Assembly (NCBI GenBank): GCA_963726405.1
Contig: CAVSCF010000001.1
Location: forward strand, 124,001 to 188,000
Direction of reading: 5' to 3'
Origin: JAOUJD01 sp963726405
GTDB taxonomy: Bacteria > Pseudomonadota > Gammaproteobacteria > Burkholderiales > Burkholderiaceae_F
Length of the DNA: 64,000 bases
In this document: in pieces, positions 48,241 to 57,010 of the stretch
How the letters are laid out: each line of letters opens with the position of its first letter
Position numbering within the stretch: the stretch's first letter is position 1
Made by a program: the position numbers and the translations under genes
The notes under the pieces: generated by a model
What the model was told of the DNA's origin: nothing
Database searches by the model: none
What the model saw: only the letters and a program-made list of their open reading frames with translations

Positions 48241-51084
48241 GTGAAAGATCCGACCTTCCTGGCAGGACGCGACTGGCGCGGCGCACGAGTCGAGCCCGGT
48301 GAAATTCCGTTGCTGTCGCACTTCGTGGAAAGAACGCTGCGAAGCGAAGCGGGAGAGGAGACGCCGGCGCGTGCGGCGCTGCTTTCGGCGTGGGCGGAAC
48401 ACGGGTGGTCCGCCGCGCGCATGGCGCGCGAGTTGGGCGAAACCGCCACGACTCCAGCGTCGGAACGGTTCGCGACCGACATCCGCCGATTGCGACGGCA
48501 GGTGATCACGTCGCTCGTTGTGCGCGATGCGACCGGTGCCTGCGGCCTGCCCGAGGTCGTGTCGACCACCACCGCGCTGGCCGAGCTCGCCATTCGCCGC
48601 GCCGTTGCGGTGCACGCGCGCGAACTTGCGCAGTTGCACGGCGTGCCGACGAGCGCCGACGGCGTGGCGCAGGATCTGCTGGTCGTCGGCATGGGAAAGC
48701 TCGGCGGTGCCGAACTGAACGTGTCGTCCGACATCGATCTCATCTTCGTATATGACGAGGACGGCGAAACGCGCGCGGGGCCCGGCGACGGCGACATCCG
48801 TCCTCTGAGCAACCACGAGTTCTTCATCCGGCTGGGTCGCCGGGTGATTCCAGCGATCTCGGAGGTCACGGGCGACGGCTACGTCTTCCGCGTGGACATG
48901 CGACTGCGGCCGAACGGCGACGCCGGGCCGCTGGCCGTGTCGAGCGCGATGCTCGAGGAATACCTGATGGTCCAGGGGCGCGAGTGGGAGCGGTTCGCCT
49001 GGCTCAAGGGTCGCGTGGTGTCGGCACCGGTGTTCACCGCGGCGGACGAGTTCGAGCGGCAGGTGCAATCGCTCGCCGGCGTGGTGCGTCCTTTCGTGTT
49101 CCGGAAGTACCTCGACTTCGGCGCGATCAACGCGCTGCGTGAACTGCACGGCCTGATACGCGCCGAAAGCTCGCGCCGCAATGCCGGCCGCGAGGAGCGG
49201 TCCGACAACGTCAAGCTCGGCCGCGGCGGCATCCGCGAAATCGAATTCATCGCGCAGGCGTTCCAGATCATCCGGGGCGGCCGCGATCCCGGGCTGCGCT
49301 CGCGCTCGACGCTAGAAACGCTCGCCACCCTCGGTCGGCAGGGGGTGCTGCCCGAGGCGACCTGCGACAAGCTGGCTACGTCCTACGTCTTCCTGCGCAA
49401 CCTGGAGCACGCGTTGCAGTACGTCGACGACGCGCAGACGCATGTGCTGCCCGCCGACGCGGCGGCACGCGACCGGGTGGCGAAACTGCTGGGCGCAACC
49501 GATGCCGGCGCGATGCTCGCCGAGTACCGCGCGGTGCAGGAGTTCGTCGCCGCCGTGTTCGATTCGGTCTTCGCCGAACCGACCGAGACCACGCGGCAGG
49601 CGCCGATGCCGACGACCTGGAACGCCCCGGGCGATGGCGACGAGAACGCGCTGGTCGACCACCTGCAGGACCAGGGCTTCCGTGATCCTCCGGGCACCGC
49701 GCAGCGCCTGCACGGCGTGCTGAGCGGGCGGCGCGTGCAGGCGGCGAGCGCGGCAGCGCGGGCCGGAATCGAACGGCTGCTGCAACGCGCGCTGGTGTCG
49801 GCGATCGAGCTGTCGCACGGGACGGGTGCCTCGCACGACATCGGGCCGGACGAACACTTCGCGCGCTTCGCGCAGTTCGCCGAGGTCATCGCCGGCCGCA
49901 ACACCTACGTGACCCTGCTGAACCAGTTCCCGCACGCATTCGAGCGCGTGATGCGCATGCTGGCCGCAAGCCGGTGGGCGGCCGAGTACCTGGTTCGGCA
50001 TCCGATCCTGCTCGACGAGCTGCTCGACGAGCGCCTGCACGAACGCGAGCCCGACTGGGCCGCGTGGTCAGCGGCCGTGCGTCGCCAGCTGGACGAGGCG
50101 GACGGCGACCAGGAACGGCAGATGAACCTGCTGCGCGACGTCCATCACGCGCAGGTCTTCCGGCTGCTCGTGGCGGACCTCGATGGCCGGCTGACGGTCG
50201 AGCGGCTCGCCGATCACCTGTCGGCGCTGGCCGACTACACGCTGGGCCTGACGCTCGAACGCGTGTGGCGAACGATCGCCAAGCGGCATCGTGAAGTCCC
50301 GCGCTTCGCGATCATCGGTTACGGCAAGCTGGGCGGGAAGGAGCTTGGCTATGTCTCCGATCTCGACCTGATCTTCCTGTTCGACGACGAGCATCCGGAT
50401 GCGCCCGAGATCTACTCGGTGCTCGCGCGGCGCCTCGTGACGTGGCTGACGGCGCAGACCTCGTCGGGCAACCTGTTCGACATCGACCTGCGCCTGCGGC
50501 CGAACGGCAATGCCGGGTTGATGGTGTCGTCGTTCGACGCCTTCTCGCGTTACCAGCGCAACGAGGACGGTCTCGGTGCCTGGGTGTGGGAGCACCAGGC
50601 GCTCACGCGCGCGCGCTACTGCGCGGGCGACGCCGAGCTCGGCTACCGCTTCGAGGCGGAGCGGGTCCACGTGATGACCCAGGTGCGCGAGCTCGGACAC
50701 CTCAGGAGCGAAGTGCTGAAGATGCGCCAGAAGATGCTCGACGGCCACCCCAACCCGAGCGCGCTGTTCGACCTCAAGCACGACCGCGGCGGCATGGTCG
50801 ACATCGAGTTCATCGTCCAGTACATCGTTCTGGCGCACTCGCATCGGCATGGCGACCTGGTGCGCAACCTCGGGAACATCGCACTGCTGCAGATGGCGGG
50901 CGGCATGCGACTGATCGACATGGCGCTCGCACGCGAAGTGGCCGATGCCTACCGAACGTTCCGCGCGCTGCAGCACCGGATGCGCCTGAACGGCGCCGAG
51001 CGCGCGCGCGTGGAACCGTCCGAGGTCGACGCGCCGGCCGCCGCCGTACGCCGGCTGTGGGGCGAAGTGTTCGGAACCGAGTGA
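48241..51084 (+). CDS. glnE: bifunctional glutamine synthetase adenylyltransferase/deadenylylase
   Basis: A 947-residue GlnE, equal to the E. coli length. It adds and removes AMP on glutamine synthetase in response to PII and glutamine. Two nucleotidyltransferase cores are seen: GMGKLGGAELNVSSDIDLIFVYD (about 150, deadenylylase half) and GYGKLGGKELGYVSDLDLIFLFD (about 693, adenylylase half), each followed by a helical domain. DMRLRPNGDAGPLAVS and DLRLRPNGNAGLMVSSFDAF are the paired conserved stretches. I chose GTG 48241, which gives a normal length; the frame is open back to an ATG at 48067. Divergent from yhdP. The stop overlaps the next gene (TGATG). Confidence 0.95.
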   Translation: MKDPTFLAGRDWRGARVEPGEIPLLSHFVERTLRSEAGEETPARAALLSAWAEHGWSAARMARELGETATTPASERFATDIRRLRRQVITSLVVRDATGACGLPEVVSTTTALAELAIRRAVAVHARELAQLHGVPTSADGVAQDLLVVGMGKLGGAELNVSSDIDLIFVYDEDGETRAGPGDGDIRPLSNHEFFIRLGRRVIPAISEVTGDGYVFRVDMRLRPNGDAGPLAVSSAMLEEYLMVQGREWERFAWLKGRVVSAPVFTAADEFERQVQSLAGVVRPFVFRKYLDFGAINALRELHGLIRAESSRRNAGREERSDNVKLGRGGIREIEFIAQAFQIIRGGRDPGLRSRSTLETLATLGRQGVLPEATCDKLATSYVFLRNLEHALQYVDDAQTHVLPADAAARDRVAKLLGATDAGAMLAEYRAVQEFVAAVFDSVFAEPTETTRQAPMPTTWNAPGDGDENALVDHLQDQGFRDPPGTAQRLHGVLSGRRVQAASAAARAGIERLLQRALVSAIELSHGTGASHDIGPDEHFARFAQFAEVIAGRNTYVTLLNQFPHAFERVMRMLAASRWAAEYLVRHPILLDELLDERLHEREPDWAAWSAAVRRQLDEADGDQERQMNLLRDVHHAQVFRLLVADLDGRLTVERLADHLSALADYTLGLTLERVWRTIAKRHREVPRFAIIGYGKLGGKELGYVSDLDLIFLFDDEHPDAPEIYSVLARRLVTWLTAQTSSGNLFDIDLRLRPNGNAGLMVSSFDAFSRYQRNEDGLGAWVWEHQALTRARYCAGDAELGYRFEAERVHVMTQVRELGHLRSEVLKMRQKMLDGHPNPSALFDLKHDRGGMVDIEFIVQYIVLAHSHRHGDLVRNLGNIALLQMAGGMRLIDMALAREVADAYRTFRALQHRMRLNGAERARVEPSEVDAPAAAVRRLWGEVFGTE

Positions 51085-52280
51085 TGCGCGAAACGCTGCG
51101 CGCACTGCCGGGCACGGTGTGGATGCTCGGCCTCATCAGCCTGCTGAACGACGCGGCGTCGGAACTCGTCTATCCGCTGCTGCCGCTGTACCTGGCGACC
51201 GTGCTCGGCGCGGGTCCGCGCGCGCTGGGCCTCATCGAAGGCGCGGCGGAGGCCACCTCGGCGCTGCTCAAGCTCGTGTCGGGCGTCTGGTACGACCGGG
51301 TCCGTCGCGCCAAGGTGTTCATCGTGGCCGGCTATGGCTTCGCCGCGCTGTCGCGTCCGCTGATCGCGCTGGTGGCGTCATGGCCGATGCTGCTCGCGCT
51401 GCGGGTGTTCGACCGCCTCGGCAAGGGCCTGCGTTCGTCCCCGCGCGATGCGCTCCTGGCGCGCTCGGTGCCGGCAGACAGGCGCGGCATTGCGTTCGGC
51501 CTGCATCGGGCGTTCGACAATGCCGGCGCGGTGATCGGCCCGCTGCTGGCCGCGGCGCTGCTGGCGCTCCACGTGCCGCTGCGCGACATTCTCCTGTGGG
51601 CGGCGGTCCCGGGCGTGCTCTGTGTCGCGCTCGCCGTGTCGCTGAAGGAGCCCGAGGACGGAGCGCCGGTGAACACCACATCGCGCGACTGGACGTGGCG
51701 CGGGCTGTCGCCGGCATTCCAGCGCATGCTGGCCGCCATCGCGATCTTCACCCTCGGCCAGGCATCGAACGCATTCGTGATCCTGCGCGCGCACGATCTC
51801 GGGATGCCAGCCGCTCAATCCGCACTGCTGTGGGCCGTCGTTGCCGCGACATCGACGCTTCTTGCGGTGCCGCTGTCGGCGCACTCCGACCGCGTCGGCC
51901 GGGTGCCGATGCTGACGATCGGCTGGGCCCTTTACGCGGTGCTGTTCGTCGGGCTGGCATGGATCCGGGACGTCGACCTGCTGTGGGTCGCGGCAATCCT
52001 GCTCGGGGTGTACATGGCCGCGACCGAGGGTTCGGAGCGTGCGCTGATTGCCGATCTCGTGCCGCACGAGCGACTGGGCACCGCCTACGGCTGGTATTAC
52101 CTGGTCAAGGGGCTGCTGCTCCTGCCGGCCTCGGCGGCGTTCGGCTGGCTCTGGTTCACCGCAGGGGTCACGGCGGCCTTCATGGTGGCCTCGTCGTTCG
52201 TGGCGCTTGCCGCGCTGGTCCTGGTCGTATGGGTGGCACCGGCCGTGCAGCGCGCTCACCCGCGGCGCGGCGGGCCCTGA
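51084..52280 (+). CDS. MFS transporter
   Basis: A 398-residue major facilitator with 12 predicted helices. Blocks are LISLLNDAASELVYPLLPLY, LKLVSGVWYDRVRRAKVFIV (A motif-like) and VFDRLGKGLRSSPRDALLA. The last is typical of a subgroup of bacterial MFS proteins annotated near metal or drug exporters. The ATG overlaps the glnE stop by one base, so translation may be coupled. The 3' end overlaps the convergent HD gene by 25 bp. The substrate is not known. Confidence 0.88.
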   Translation: MRETLRALPGTVWMLGLISLLNDAASELVYPLLPLYLATVLGAGPRALGLIEGAAEATSALLKLVSGVWYDRVRRAKVFIVAGYGFAALSRPLIALVASWPMLLALRVFDRLGKGLRSSPRDALLARSVPADRRGIAFGLHRAFDNAGAVIGPLLAAALLALHVPLRDILLWAAVPGVLCVALAVSLKEPEDGAPVNTTSRDWTWRGLSPAFQRMLAAIAIFTLGQASNAFVILRAHDLGMPAAQSALLWAVVAATSTLLAVPLSAHSDRVGRVPMLTIGWALYAVLFVGLAWIRDVDLLWVAAILLGVYMAATEGSERALIADLVPHERLGTAYGWYYLVKGLLLLPASAAFGWLWFTAGVTAAFMVASSFVALAALVLVVWVAPAVQRAHPRRGGP

Positions 52281-52801
52281 CGTCTCGGAGCGAGGCGCGC
52301 GTGCATCGCACGGGCTTGCGCCAGCAGCCCGGGATCGCCGCGTGTCAGCACCTCGAGCAGCGCGCCCATCTCGTCGAGGAAGACGCGGGCGAAGTGCGGG
52401 TCGTTTTCCGCGATGTCCTCCGCGTTGTCCATCACGTCGGCGAGTTTGACGGTATGCGCCGCAGCCGGCGCTTGCGCGAGCCGGGCACGGTCGACGGCCT
52501 TGCGCGACGCCCGGTTCCCGTGCTCCTTCTCGATGTCGGTCATTGCATGCACCAGTTCGGCGACACGCGGACCGAACTCGCGCGCGATGTCGGCGTGCGT
52601 CGCGGCCGTGTCCTCGACGACGTCGTGCAGCCAGGCGGCGGCGATGGCCGCGCGGTCGTCGGTCACCTCGGCGACGCGCGCCGCCACGCGCTCGAGGTGC
52701 TCGGTATAGGGACGGCCGCTGTACTTGCGCCTGTGGTCGATCGCGTTGTGCGCCTGCTCGGCGAAGCGCCGCGCACGCGTGACGAGATCGTCGTCGTTCA
52801 T
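52256..52801 (-). CDS. HD-domain hydrolase (SpoT-like N-terminal type)
   Basis: A 181-residue HD-family metal-dependent phosphohydrolase. It begins ARRFAEQAHNAIDHRRKYSG, followed by RPYTEHLERVAARVAEVTDD, and AAWLHDVVEDTAATHADI carries the HD pair. KLADVMDNAEDI supplies the later Asp. This is the pattern of small alarmone hydrolases (MESH1-like) and the SpoT hydrolase domain, so (p)ppGpp hydrolysis is possible but not proven. Its start overlaps azlD by 4 nt, the last link of a fully overlapping operon. The C-terminal RRQGPPRRG is basic. Confidence 0.85.
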   Translation of the reverse strand: MNDDDLVTRARRFAEQAHNAIDHRRKYSGRPYTEHLERVAARVAEVTDDRAAIAAAWLHDVVEDTAATHADIAREFGPRVAELVHAMTDIEKEHGNRASRKAVDRARLAQAPAAAHTVKLADVMDNAEDIAENDPHFARVFLDEMGALLEVLTRGDPGLLAQARAMHARLAPRRQGPPRRG

Positions 52802-53124
52802 CCGGCCAGCAGCCGCAAGGCCGTGAACGCGAGCATGCCGACCGCCATGGCGGCGATCATGCTTCGTGTGGCGAGCATGACCGCGCCGGCGGCGAGGCCG
52901 GCGACGAGCTTCGGATTGTCGAGCGAAATCGCCACCGCGCCGTTTGCGAGCGCGAGCTCCGGCGCGATCAGGGCCACGAGCGCGCAGGCCGGGGCGTAAC
53001 GCAGGCCATGCTGCACGCGGGCCGGCAGCCGGAAACGTTCACCGAGCACGAGGAACGCCGAGCGCGTCACGACGGTGACGGCCGTCAGGCCGACGATGAT
53101 CACCCAGATCGCGATGTCGCTCAC
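52798..53124 (-). CDS. azlD: AzlD-like branched-chain amino acid export subunit
   Basis: A 108-residue membrane protein with three to four hydrophobic segments. It starts SDIAIWVIIVGLTAVTVVTR, followed by SAFLVLGERFRLPARVQHGLRYAPACALVALIAPELAL. Length and pattern match AzlD, the small partner of AzlC in branched-chain amino acid (or azaleucine) efflux. The start is GTG at 53124, overlapping the repeat peptide stop by 4 nt. If the repeat array upstream were removed, an ATG start with the usual ATGA overlap to azlC would be restored. Confidence 0.9.
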   Translation of the reverse strand: MSDIAIWVIIVGLTAVTVVTRSAFLVLGERFRLPARVQHGLRYAPACALVALIAPELALANGAVAISLDNPKLVAGLAAGAVMLATRSMIAAMAVGMLAFTALRLLAG

Positions 53125-53312
53125 TGAACTGCCCTCCGCGCTGTGCGCTCCGGGGTGAGCGCTTCGGAGCGGCCGTGCGCGCCTATGGGACTTACCCTCC
53201 GCGCTACGCGCTCGGGGATGAGCGCTTCGGAGCGGCCGTGCGCGCTCATGAGGCTTACCCTCCGCGCTACGCGCTCCGGGAAGAGCGCTTCGGAGCGGCC
53301 GTGCGCGCTCAT
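53121..53312 (-). CDS. 63-residue tandem-repeat peptide between azlC and azlD
   Basis: An ORF made of three 21-residue repeats: unit 1 begins MSAHGRSEALFPERVARR, unit 2 MSAHGRSEALIPERVARR and unit 3 IGAHGRSEALTPERTARR. Its ATG overlaps the azlC stop by 4 nt (ATGA) and its TGA overlaps the azlD GTG by 4 nt (GTGA), so it fits the overlapping operon without breaking coupling. It has no signal or membrane segment and is very basic. Whether the peptide has a function, or only keeps ribosomes moving to azlD, is unknown. I do not recognise a named family. Confidence 0.55.
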   Translation of the reverse strand: MSAHGRSEALFPERVARRVSLMSAHGRSEALIPERVARRVSPIGAHGRSEALTPERTARRAVQ

Positions 53313-53320
53313 GCTCGGCC
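53132..53320. repeat. three 63-bp direct repeats at the azlC/azlD junction
   Basis: Units start at 53132, 53195 and 53258, each opening with CCCTCCGCGCT on the plus strand. Units 2 and 3 are almost identical; unit 1 has more changes, and the last nine bases of unit 3 differ because they enter azlC. Each unit contains an inverted pair GAGCGC...GCGCTC (CGCGCC in unit 1), so hairpins are possible in the mRNA. The unit length is a multiple of three, which keeps one frame open on the minus strand. TGAGCG occurs at both ends of the array. Confidence 0.9.
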
Positions 53321-54061
53321 TCCGAGGCGTTCCAGCATCACTTCGGCGCTCATGGCGGCCGCGATGCCGATCACGACCGCGGCCACCAGACCCAGCTTCA
53401 GCGGCAGCCCGGCACCGAGCACGGCCACCACGCCGGCGGTGGTAGCCCCGATGACGGCGGGACGGCCATTGATCATGGGAATCGTGAGTGCGATGAGCGC
53501 GAGGATCGACGCGAACTCGAGTCCCCACGCACCGGGGACCTGCGCGGCAAGAAGGATGCCGAGGACCGACATGCCCTGCCACGCGATCCAGTTGCCGGCC
53601 GCCATGCCGAGGAAGAACCACACCTGCTCCGGCGAGCCGCGTTCGTGCTCCGGAGCGTTGACGAAGCGCGACAGGAACAGCGCAAAGCCGACATCACTGG
53701 TGACGTAGCCGAGGAGCAGCCGGCGACGGAGCGAGAAGCGCTTGAAGAACGGCTGCAAGCCGGCCGAGAAGATCACGAAGCGCAGGTTGACCACGGTCGC
53801 GGTGAGCAGGACCACCCAGATCGGTGCCGACGCCGCGATCAGCGGCAGCGCGGCGAGCTGCGCCGAGCCGGCGAACACGAGCAGCGTCATGCCGAGCGCC
53901 TGCACCGTGGTGAGGCCCACCTTCACCATGGCCACGCCCGTGACCAGGCCCCAGGTGCCGGTCGCGATGGTGGCCGGGGCGACGGCCCGCATGCCGCGAA
54001 GGAACGCTTCGCGTCGACGCGCTGCGATCGCCGGATTTGCGCCGAAGAGCATCTTCGTCAT
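53309..54061 (-). CDS. azlC: AzlC-family branched-chain amino acid permease
   Basis: A 250-residue permease with about six to eight membrane helices. Blocks FLRGMRAVAPATIATGTWGL, TLLVFAGSAQLAALPLIAAS and ATVVNLRFVIFSAGLQPFFK are typical of AzlC, the large subunit of branched-chain amino acid efflux. The ATG overlaps the upstream MFS gene by 4 nt. Downstream comes the repeat peptide, then azlD. AzlC and AzlD need each other, so the repeat insertion lies at a point where even subunit synthesis matters. Confidence 0.92.
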   Translation of the reverse strand: MTKMLFGANPAIAARRREAFLRGMRAVAPATIATGTWGLVTGVAMVKVGLTTVQALGMTLLVFAGSAQLAALPLIAASAPIWVVLLTATVVNLRFVIFSAGLQPFFKRFSLRRRLLLGYVTSDVGFALFLSRFVNAPEHERGSPEQVWFFLGMAAGNWIAWQGMSVLGILLAAQVPGAWGLEFASILALIALTIPMINGRPAVIGATTAGVVAVLGAGLPLKLGLVAAVVIGIAAAMSAEVMLERLGGRA

Positions 54062-55263
54062 CGCGCGTGCTTCAGCCGCGGCGTGGCCGGGCGCACCATC
54101 AGCCAGACGGTGCCCGCCGTGGCCAGCACGAGCGCCGGGAGCGCGTAGAGGTTGAGGTCGGTCCAGCCGCTCGTCGACACCAGGGCACCGGAGGCCGCAG
54201 ACGACGAGATCATGGTGGTGAACACCATCAGGTCGTTCACGCCCTGGACCTTGGCCTTTTCAGCGCTCGTGTACGTGGTCGTGAGCAAAGTCGTCGCACT
54301 GACGAACATGAAATTCCATCCGACGCCGAGCGCGAACAGGGCGAACCAGAAGTGCCAGTAGGTCAGGCCGGCGTGCGCGATCCCCACGGTCAGGAACATC
54401 AACGCGCAGCCGACGAACATGATCTTCAGCACGCCGAAGCGGCGGATGAGGTTGCCGGTGAAGAATCCCGGGGCGAACATCCCCACGACGTGCCACTTGA
54501 TCACGTCGGCGGCCTCGGGATAGCCGAAGCCGCACACCTTCATGGCCAGCGGCGTGGCGGTCATCAGCAGGTTCATGCCGCCGTAGCTGATGGCGCCGAC
54601 CATCACCGCGACGATGAACGCCGGCTCGCGGGCAATGACCGACAGCGGCCGCGCCGCCGCGGCCGACGCCGACACGACGTGCTTCGGGATGACCAGTCGG
54701 CTCGCCACGGCCCCGGCCACCAGGGCAACGCCGGCCAGCACGAGGTAGCTCGCCGCGAACATGACGGGCAGCAGGCCGACGGTGACCTTGGACAGTTCCG
54801 GCCCGATCAGGCCGCCCGCGATGCCGCCGGCAAGGACCCACGAGATCGCGCGCTCCTTCAGCGCCGGGTTGTAGGCGTCGGCCACGTCCACCGCCGCGAA
54901 GCGCAGGTACTGGGCAAAGGCGTTGTAGACACCGGTCAGGAAGGTGCCGAGGCACAGCAGCAGGAAGCTGCCGGTCATCATCCCGAGCGCCGCGGTCGAC
55001 GTGCCGACGATCGCCATGCCGGTGCCGAACATGAAGCCGGCGCGCCGTCCCCAGCGCGCCATCGCGAGCGACGCCGGAATCGTGGTGAGGGCCGAGCCGA
55101 CGATGTAGGCGGTGATCGGGAGCGTTGCGAACAGCGGCGTCGGCGACAGCGTCAGTCCGGCCAGGCCGTTGATCGAGATCAGCGTGACGTTGTTGACGTA
55201 CAGCAGTGCCTGGCAGATGGCGAGAAGGGAGATCTGCCGAACGGCGGTGGTGGGCGATGACAT
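54058..55263 (-). CDS. MFS transporter
   Basis: A 401-residue major facilitator with 12 predicted helices. It starts SSPTTAVRQISLLAICQALL and has IPASLAMARWGRRAGFMFGT (A motif region), VFAAYL-like AQYLRFAAVDVADAYNPALK and GVGWNFMFVSATTLLTTTYT, where the last is close to the YceL/YitG-like group. It heads the minus-strand operon MFS-azlC-repeat-azlD-HD. The stop overlaps azlC by 4 nt. It is divergent from ilvE, and its promoter must lie in 55264-55397. A role in amino acid export is suggested only by its neighbours. Confidence 0.87.
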   Translation of the reverse strand: MSSPTTAVRQISLLAICQALLYVNNVTLISINGLAGLTLSPTPLFATLPITAYIVGSALTTIPASLAMARWGRRAGFMFGTGMAIVGTSTAALGMMTGSFLLLCLGTFLTGVYNAFAQYLRFAAVDVADAYNPALKERAISWVLAGGIAGGLIGPELSKVTVGLLPVMFAASYLVLAGVALVAGAVASRLVIPKHVVSASAAAARPLSVIAREPAFIVAVMVGAISYGGMNLLMTATPLAMKVCGFGYPEAADVIKWHVVGMFAPGFFTGNLIRRFGVLKIMFVGCALMFLTVGIAHAGLTYWHFWFALFALGVGWNFMFVSATTLLTTTYTSAEKAKVQGVNDLMVFTTMISSSAASGALVSTSGWTDLNLYALPALVLATAGTVWLMVRPATPRLKHAR

Positions 55264-55397
55264 GAGGCTCCTGGGACCGGCGATTATATGGAGCGGACGG
55301 CGCGGCGATCGGGTTCGCTAGAATCGCCCTCCGCACCAGTGACGTGACGCACGCACATCGCGCCGTCCGCCGCGGGCAACACATGGGAGAAGACGCG

Positions 55398-56318
55398 ATG
55401 TCGATGGCTGACCGCGACGGGTTCATCTGGTACGACGGCAAGCTCGTTCCGTGGCGCGATGCCACGACGCACGTGCTGACGCACTCGCTGCATTACGGCC
55501 TCGCCGTCTTCGAGGGCGTCCGCGCGTACAAGACGCCGGCGGGCACCGGCATCTTCCGGCTGAAGGAGCACACGGACCGGCTGTTCAACTCGGCCAAGAT
55601 CTTCATGATGGAGATTCCGTACTCGCGCGAGCAGCTGATGGAAGCGCAGCGCGAGGTGGTGCGCGCCAACAAGCTCGAGTCGTGCTACCTGAGGCCGCTG
55701 GCGTTCTACGGCTCCGAGAAGATGGGCGTGAGCCCCAAGGGTGCGTCCGTGCACGTGAGCATCGCCGCGTGGCCGTGGGGTGCCTATCTCGGCGAGGACG
55801 GACTGGTGAAGGGCATACGCGTGAAGACGTCGTCGTTCCAGCGCCATCACATCAACGTCTCGATGGTGCGCAGCAAGACGGCCGGTCACTACGTCAACTC
55901 GATCCTCGCGAACATGGAGGCGACGCGCGACGGCTACGACGAGGCGCTGCTGCTGGACACGCAGGGTTTCGTGGCCGAGGGCGCCGGCGAAAACCTGTTC
56001 ATCGTGAAGGACGGCCAGCTGATCGAGCCCCAAATGGTGTCCGGGCTGACCGGCATTACGCGCGCGACGGTGATTGCGCTCGCGCGCGACCTGGGCCTCC
56101 AGGTGGCCTCGAAGCCGATGACGCGCGACGACGTGTACCTCGCGGACGAGGCGTTCTTCACCGGGACGGCGGCTGAAATCACGCCGATCCGCGAACTCGA
56201 CGGCCGCACCATCGGCGAGGGCCGACGCGGTCCGGTCACGGAGCGGATCCAGGCGCTCTTCTTCGACGCCGTCAATGGGCGCGCCGAGAAGTACAGGGAC
56301 TGGTTGACACTCGTATGA
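55398..56318 (+). CDS. ilvE: branched-chain amino acid aminotransferase
   Basis: A 306-residue class IV PLP aminotransferase that interconverts Leu, Ile and Val with their 2-oxo acids. Blocks are FIWYDGKLVPWRDATTHVLT, HYGLAVFEGVRAYKT, SMVRSKTAGHYVNSILA (PLP Lys), GYDEALLLDTQGFVAEGAGENLF and GLTGITRATVIALA with FFTGTAAEITPIRELDGR. Length equals E. coli IlvE. ATG 55398 is chosen because GGGAGA lies 7 nt upstream; an earlier ATG at 55383 or GTG at 55344 is less likely. TAGAAT at 55319-55324 may be the -10. A branched-chain amino acid exporter pair (azlCD) is transcribed divergently nearby. Confidence 0.96.
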   Translation: MSMADRDGFIWYDGKLVPWRDATTHVLTHSLHYGLAVFEGVRAYKTPAGTGIFRLKEHTDRLFNSAKIFMMEIPYSREQLMEAQREVVRANKLESCYLRPLAFYGSEKMGVSPKGASVHVSIAAWPWGAYLGEDGLVKGIRVKTSSFQRHHINVSMVRSKTAGHYVNSILANMEATRDGYDEALLLDTQGFVAEGAGENLFIVKDGQLIEPQMVSGLTGITRATVIALARDLGLQVASKPMTRDDVYLADEAFFTGTAAEITPIRELDGRTIGEGRRGPVTERIQALFFDAVNGRAEKYRDWLTLV

Positions 56319-56515
56319 GCACCGCGAAGCTGCAAGGCCCGGTCGTCGAACTGGCCGCGAAGGACCTCCCGGCGTTCTGCCCGAACCCGGCGATGCCTGT
56401 ATGGAACCACCATCCGCGCGTGTTCCTCGACATCGCCAGGACGGGCCAGGCGATGTGCCCGTACTGCGGCACGGTGTATCGCCTGCGCGCGGGCGAAGTG
56501 ATCAAGGGCCACTGA
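56315..56515 (+). CDS. small CHCC zinc-finger domain protein
   Basis: A 66-residue protein of the zf-CHCC family (like the mitochondrial complex I subunit NDUFS6). The ligands are Cys22 (LPAFCPNP), the His pair in WNHHPRVFLDI and the pair in AMCPYCGTVYRL. Such proteins are often encoded beside ilvE in betaproteobacteria. The ATG overlaps the ilvE stop by 4 nt, so the two are co-translated. The role is unknown; it may aid a metalloenzyme or respiratory complex. Confidence 0.92.
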   Translation: MSTAKLQGPVVELAAKDLPAFCPNPAMPVWNHHPRVFLDIARTGQAMCPYCGTVYRLRAGEVIKGH

Positions 56516-56527
56516 GGTCGGCATCGC

Positions 56528-56971
56528 ATGTCGAGGCTGACGCGCCCGCTGCTGTTCGCTTCCTCGGAAGAGTGCGAGCACGCCTTCTACGAGGCGCTCG
56601 ACAGCGGGGACGCGGCGGCGATCGCCGAGCTGTGGCTCGAGGACGACGATGTCGTCTGCGTGCATCCCGGGGGGCCGCGCCTCACGGGGCACGGCCCGGT
56701 CCGCGCCTCGTGGGCGGCCATCCTCTCGAACGGGCCGCTGCACGTACGCAGCACGTCGCGCAAATCCCTGGACACCCCGACCGTCGCCGTGCACAACGTG
56801 GTCGAGGAGGTCCTCGTCACCGAGGGCCGCGAGCGGCACATCGCGCGTGTCGTGGCCACCAACGCCTTCGTGAAGACCGGTGCCGGCTGGAAGATGGTGC
56901 TGCACCACGCTTCGTCCGTGCCCGACGGCGAGGCGGCGAGCTTCGACGAGGCTCACGGCGTGCTGCACTGA
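56528..56971 (+). CDS. NTF2-like (SnoaL/DUF4440) protein
   Basis: A 147-residue protein with an NTF2-like alpha+beta pattern: AFYEALDSGDAAAIAELWLE, DDVVCVHPGGPRLTGHGPVR, ASWAAILSNGP and RVVATNAFVKTGAGWKMVLH with HHAS at the end. The family includes ketosteroid isomerases and polyketide cyclases, but also many binding proteins without catalysis. It follows the zinc-finger gene after 12 bp and precedes the alpha/beta hydrolase after 39 bp, so the three probably share a transcript with ilvE. Confidence 0.88.
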   Translation: MSRLTRPLLFASSEECEHAFYEALDSGDAAAIAELWLEDDDVVCVHPGGPRLTGHGPVRASWAAILSNGPLHVRSTSRKSLDTPTVAVHNVVEEVLVTEGRERHIARVVATNAFVKTGAGWKMVLHHASSVPDGEAASFDEAHGVLH

Positions 56972-57010
56972 CCGTCGCGCCCGGCACGGCATGCGTTCCG
57001 ACCTGCTGCC

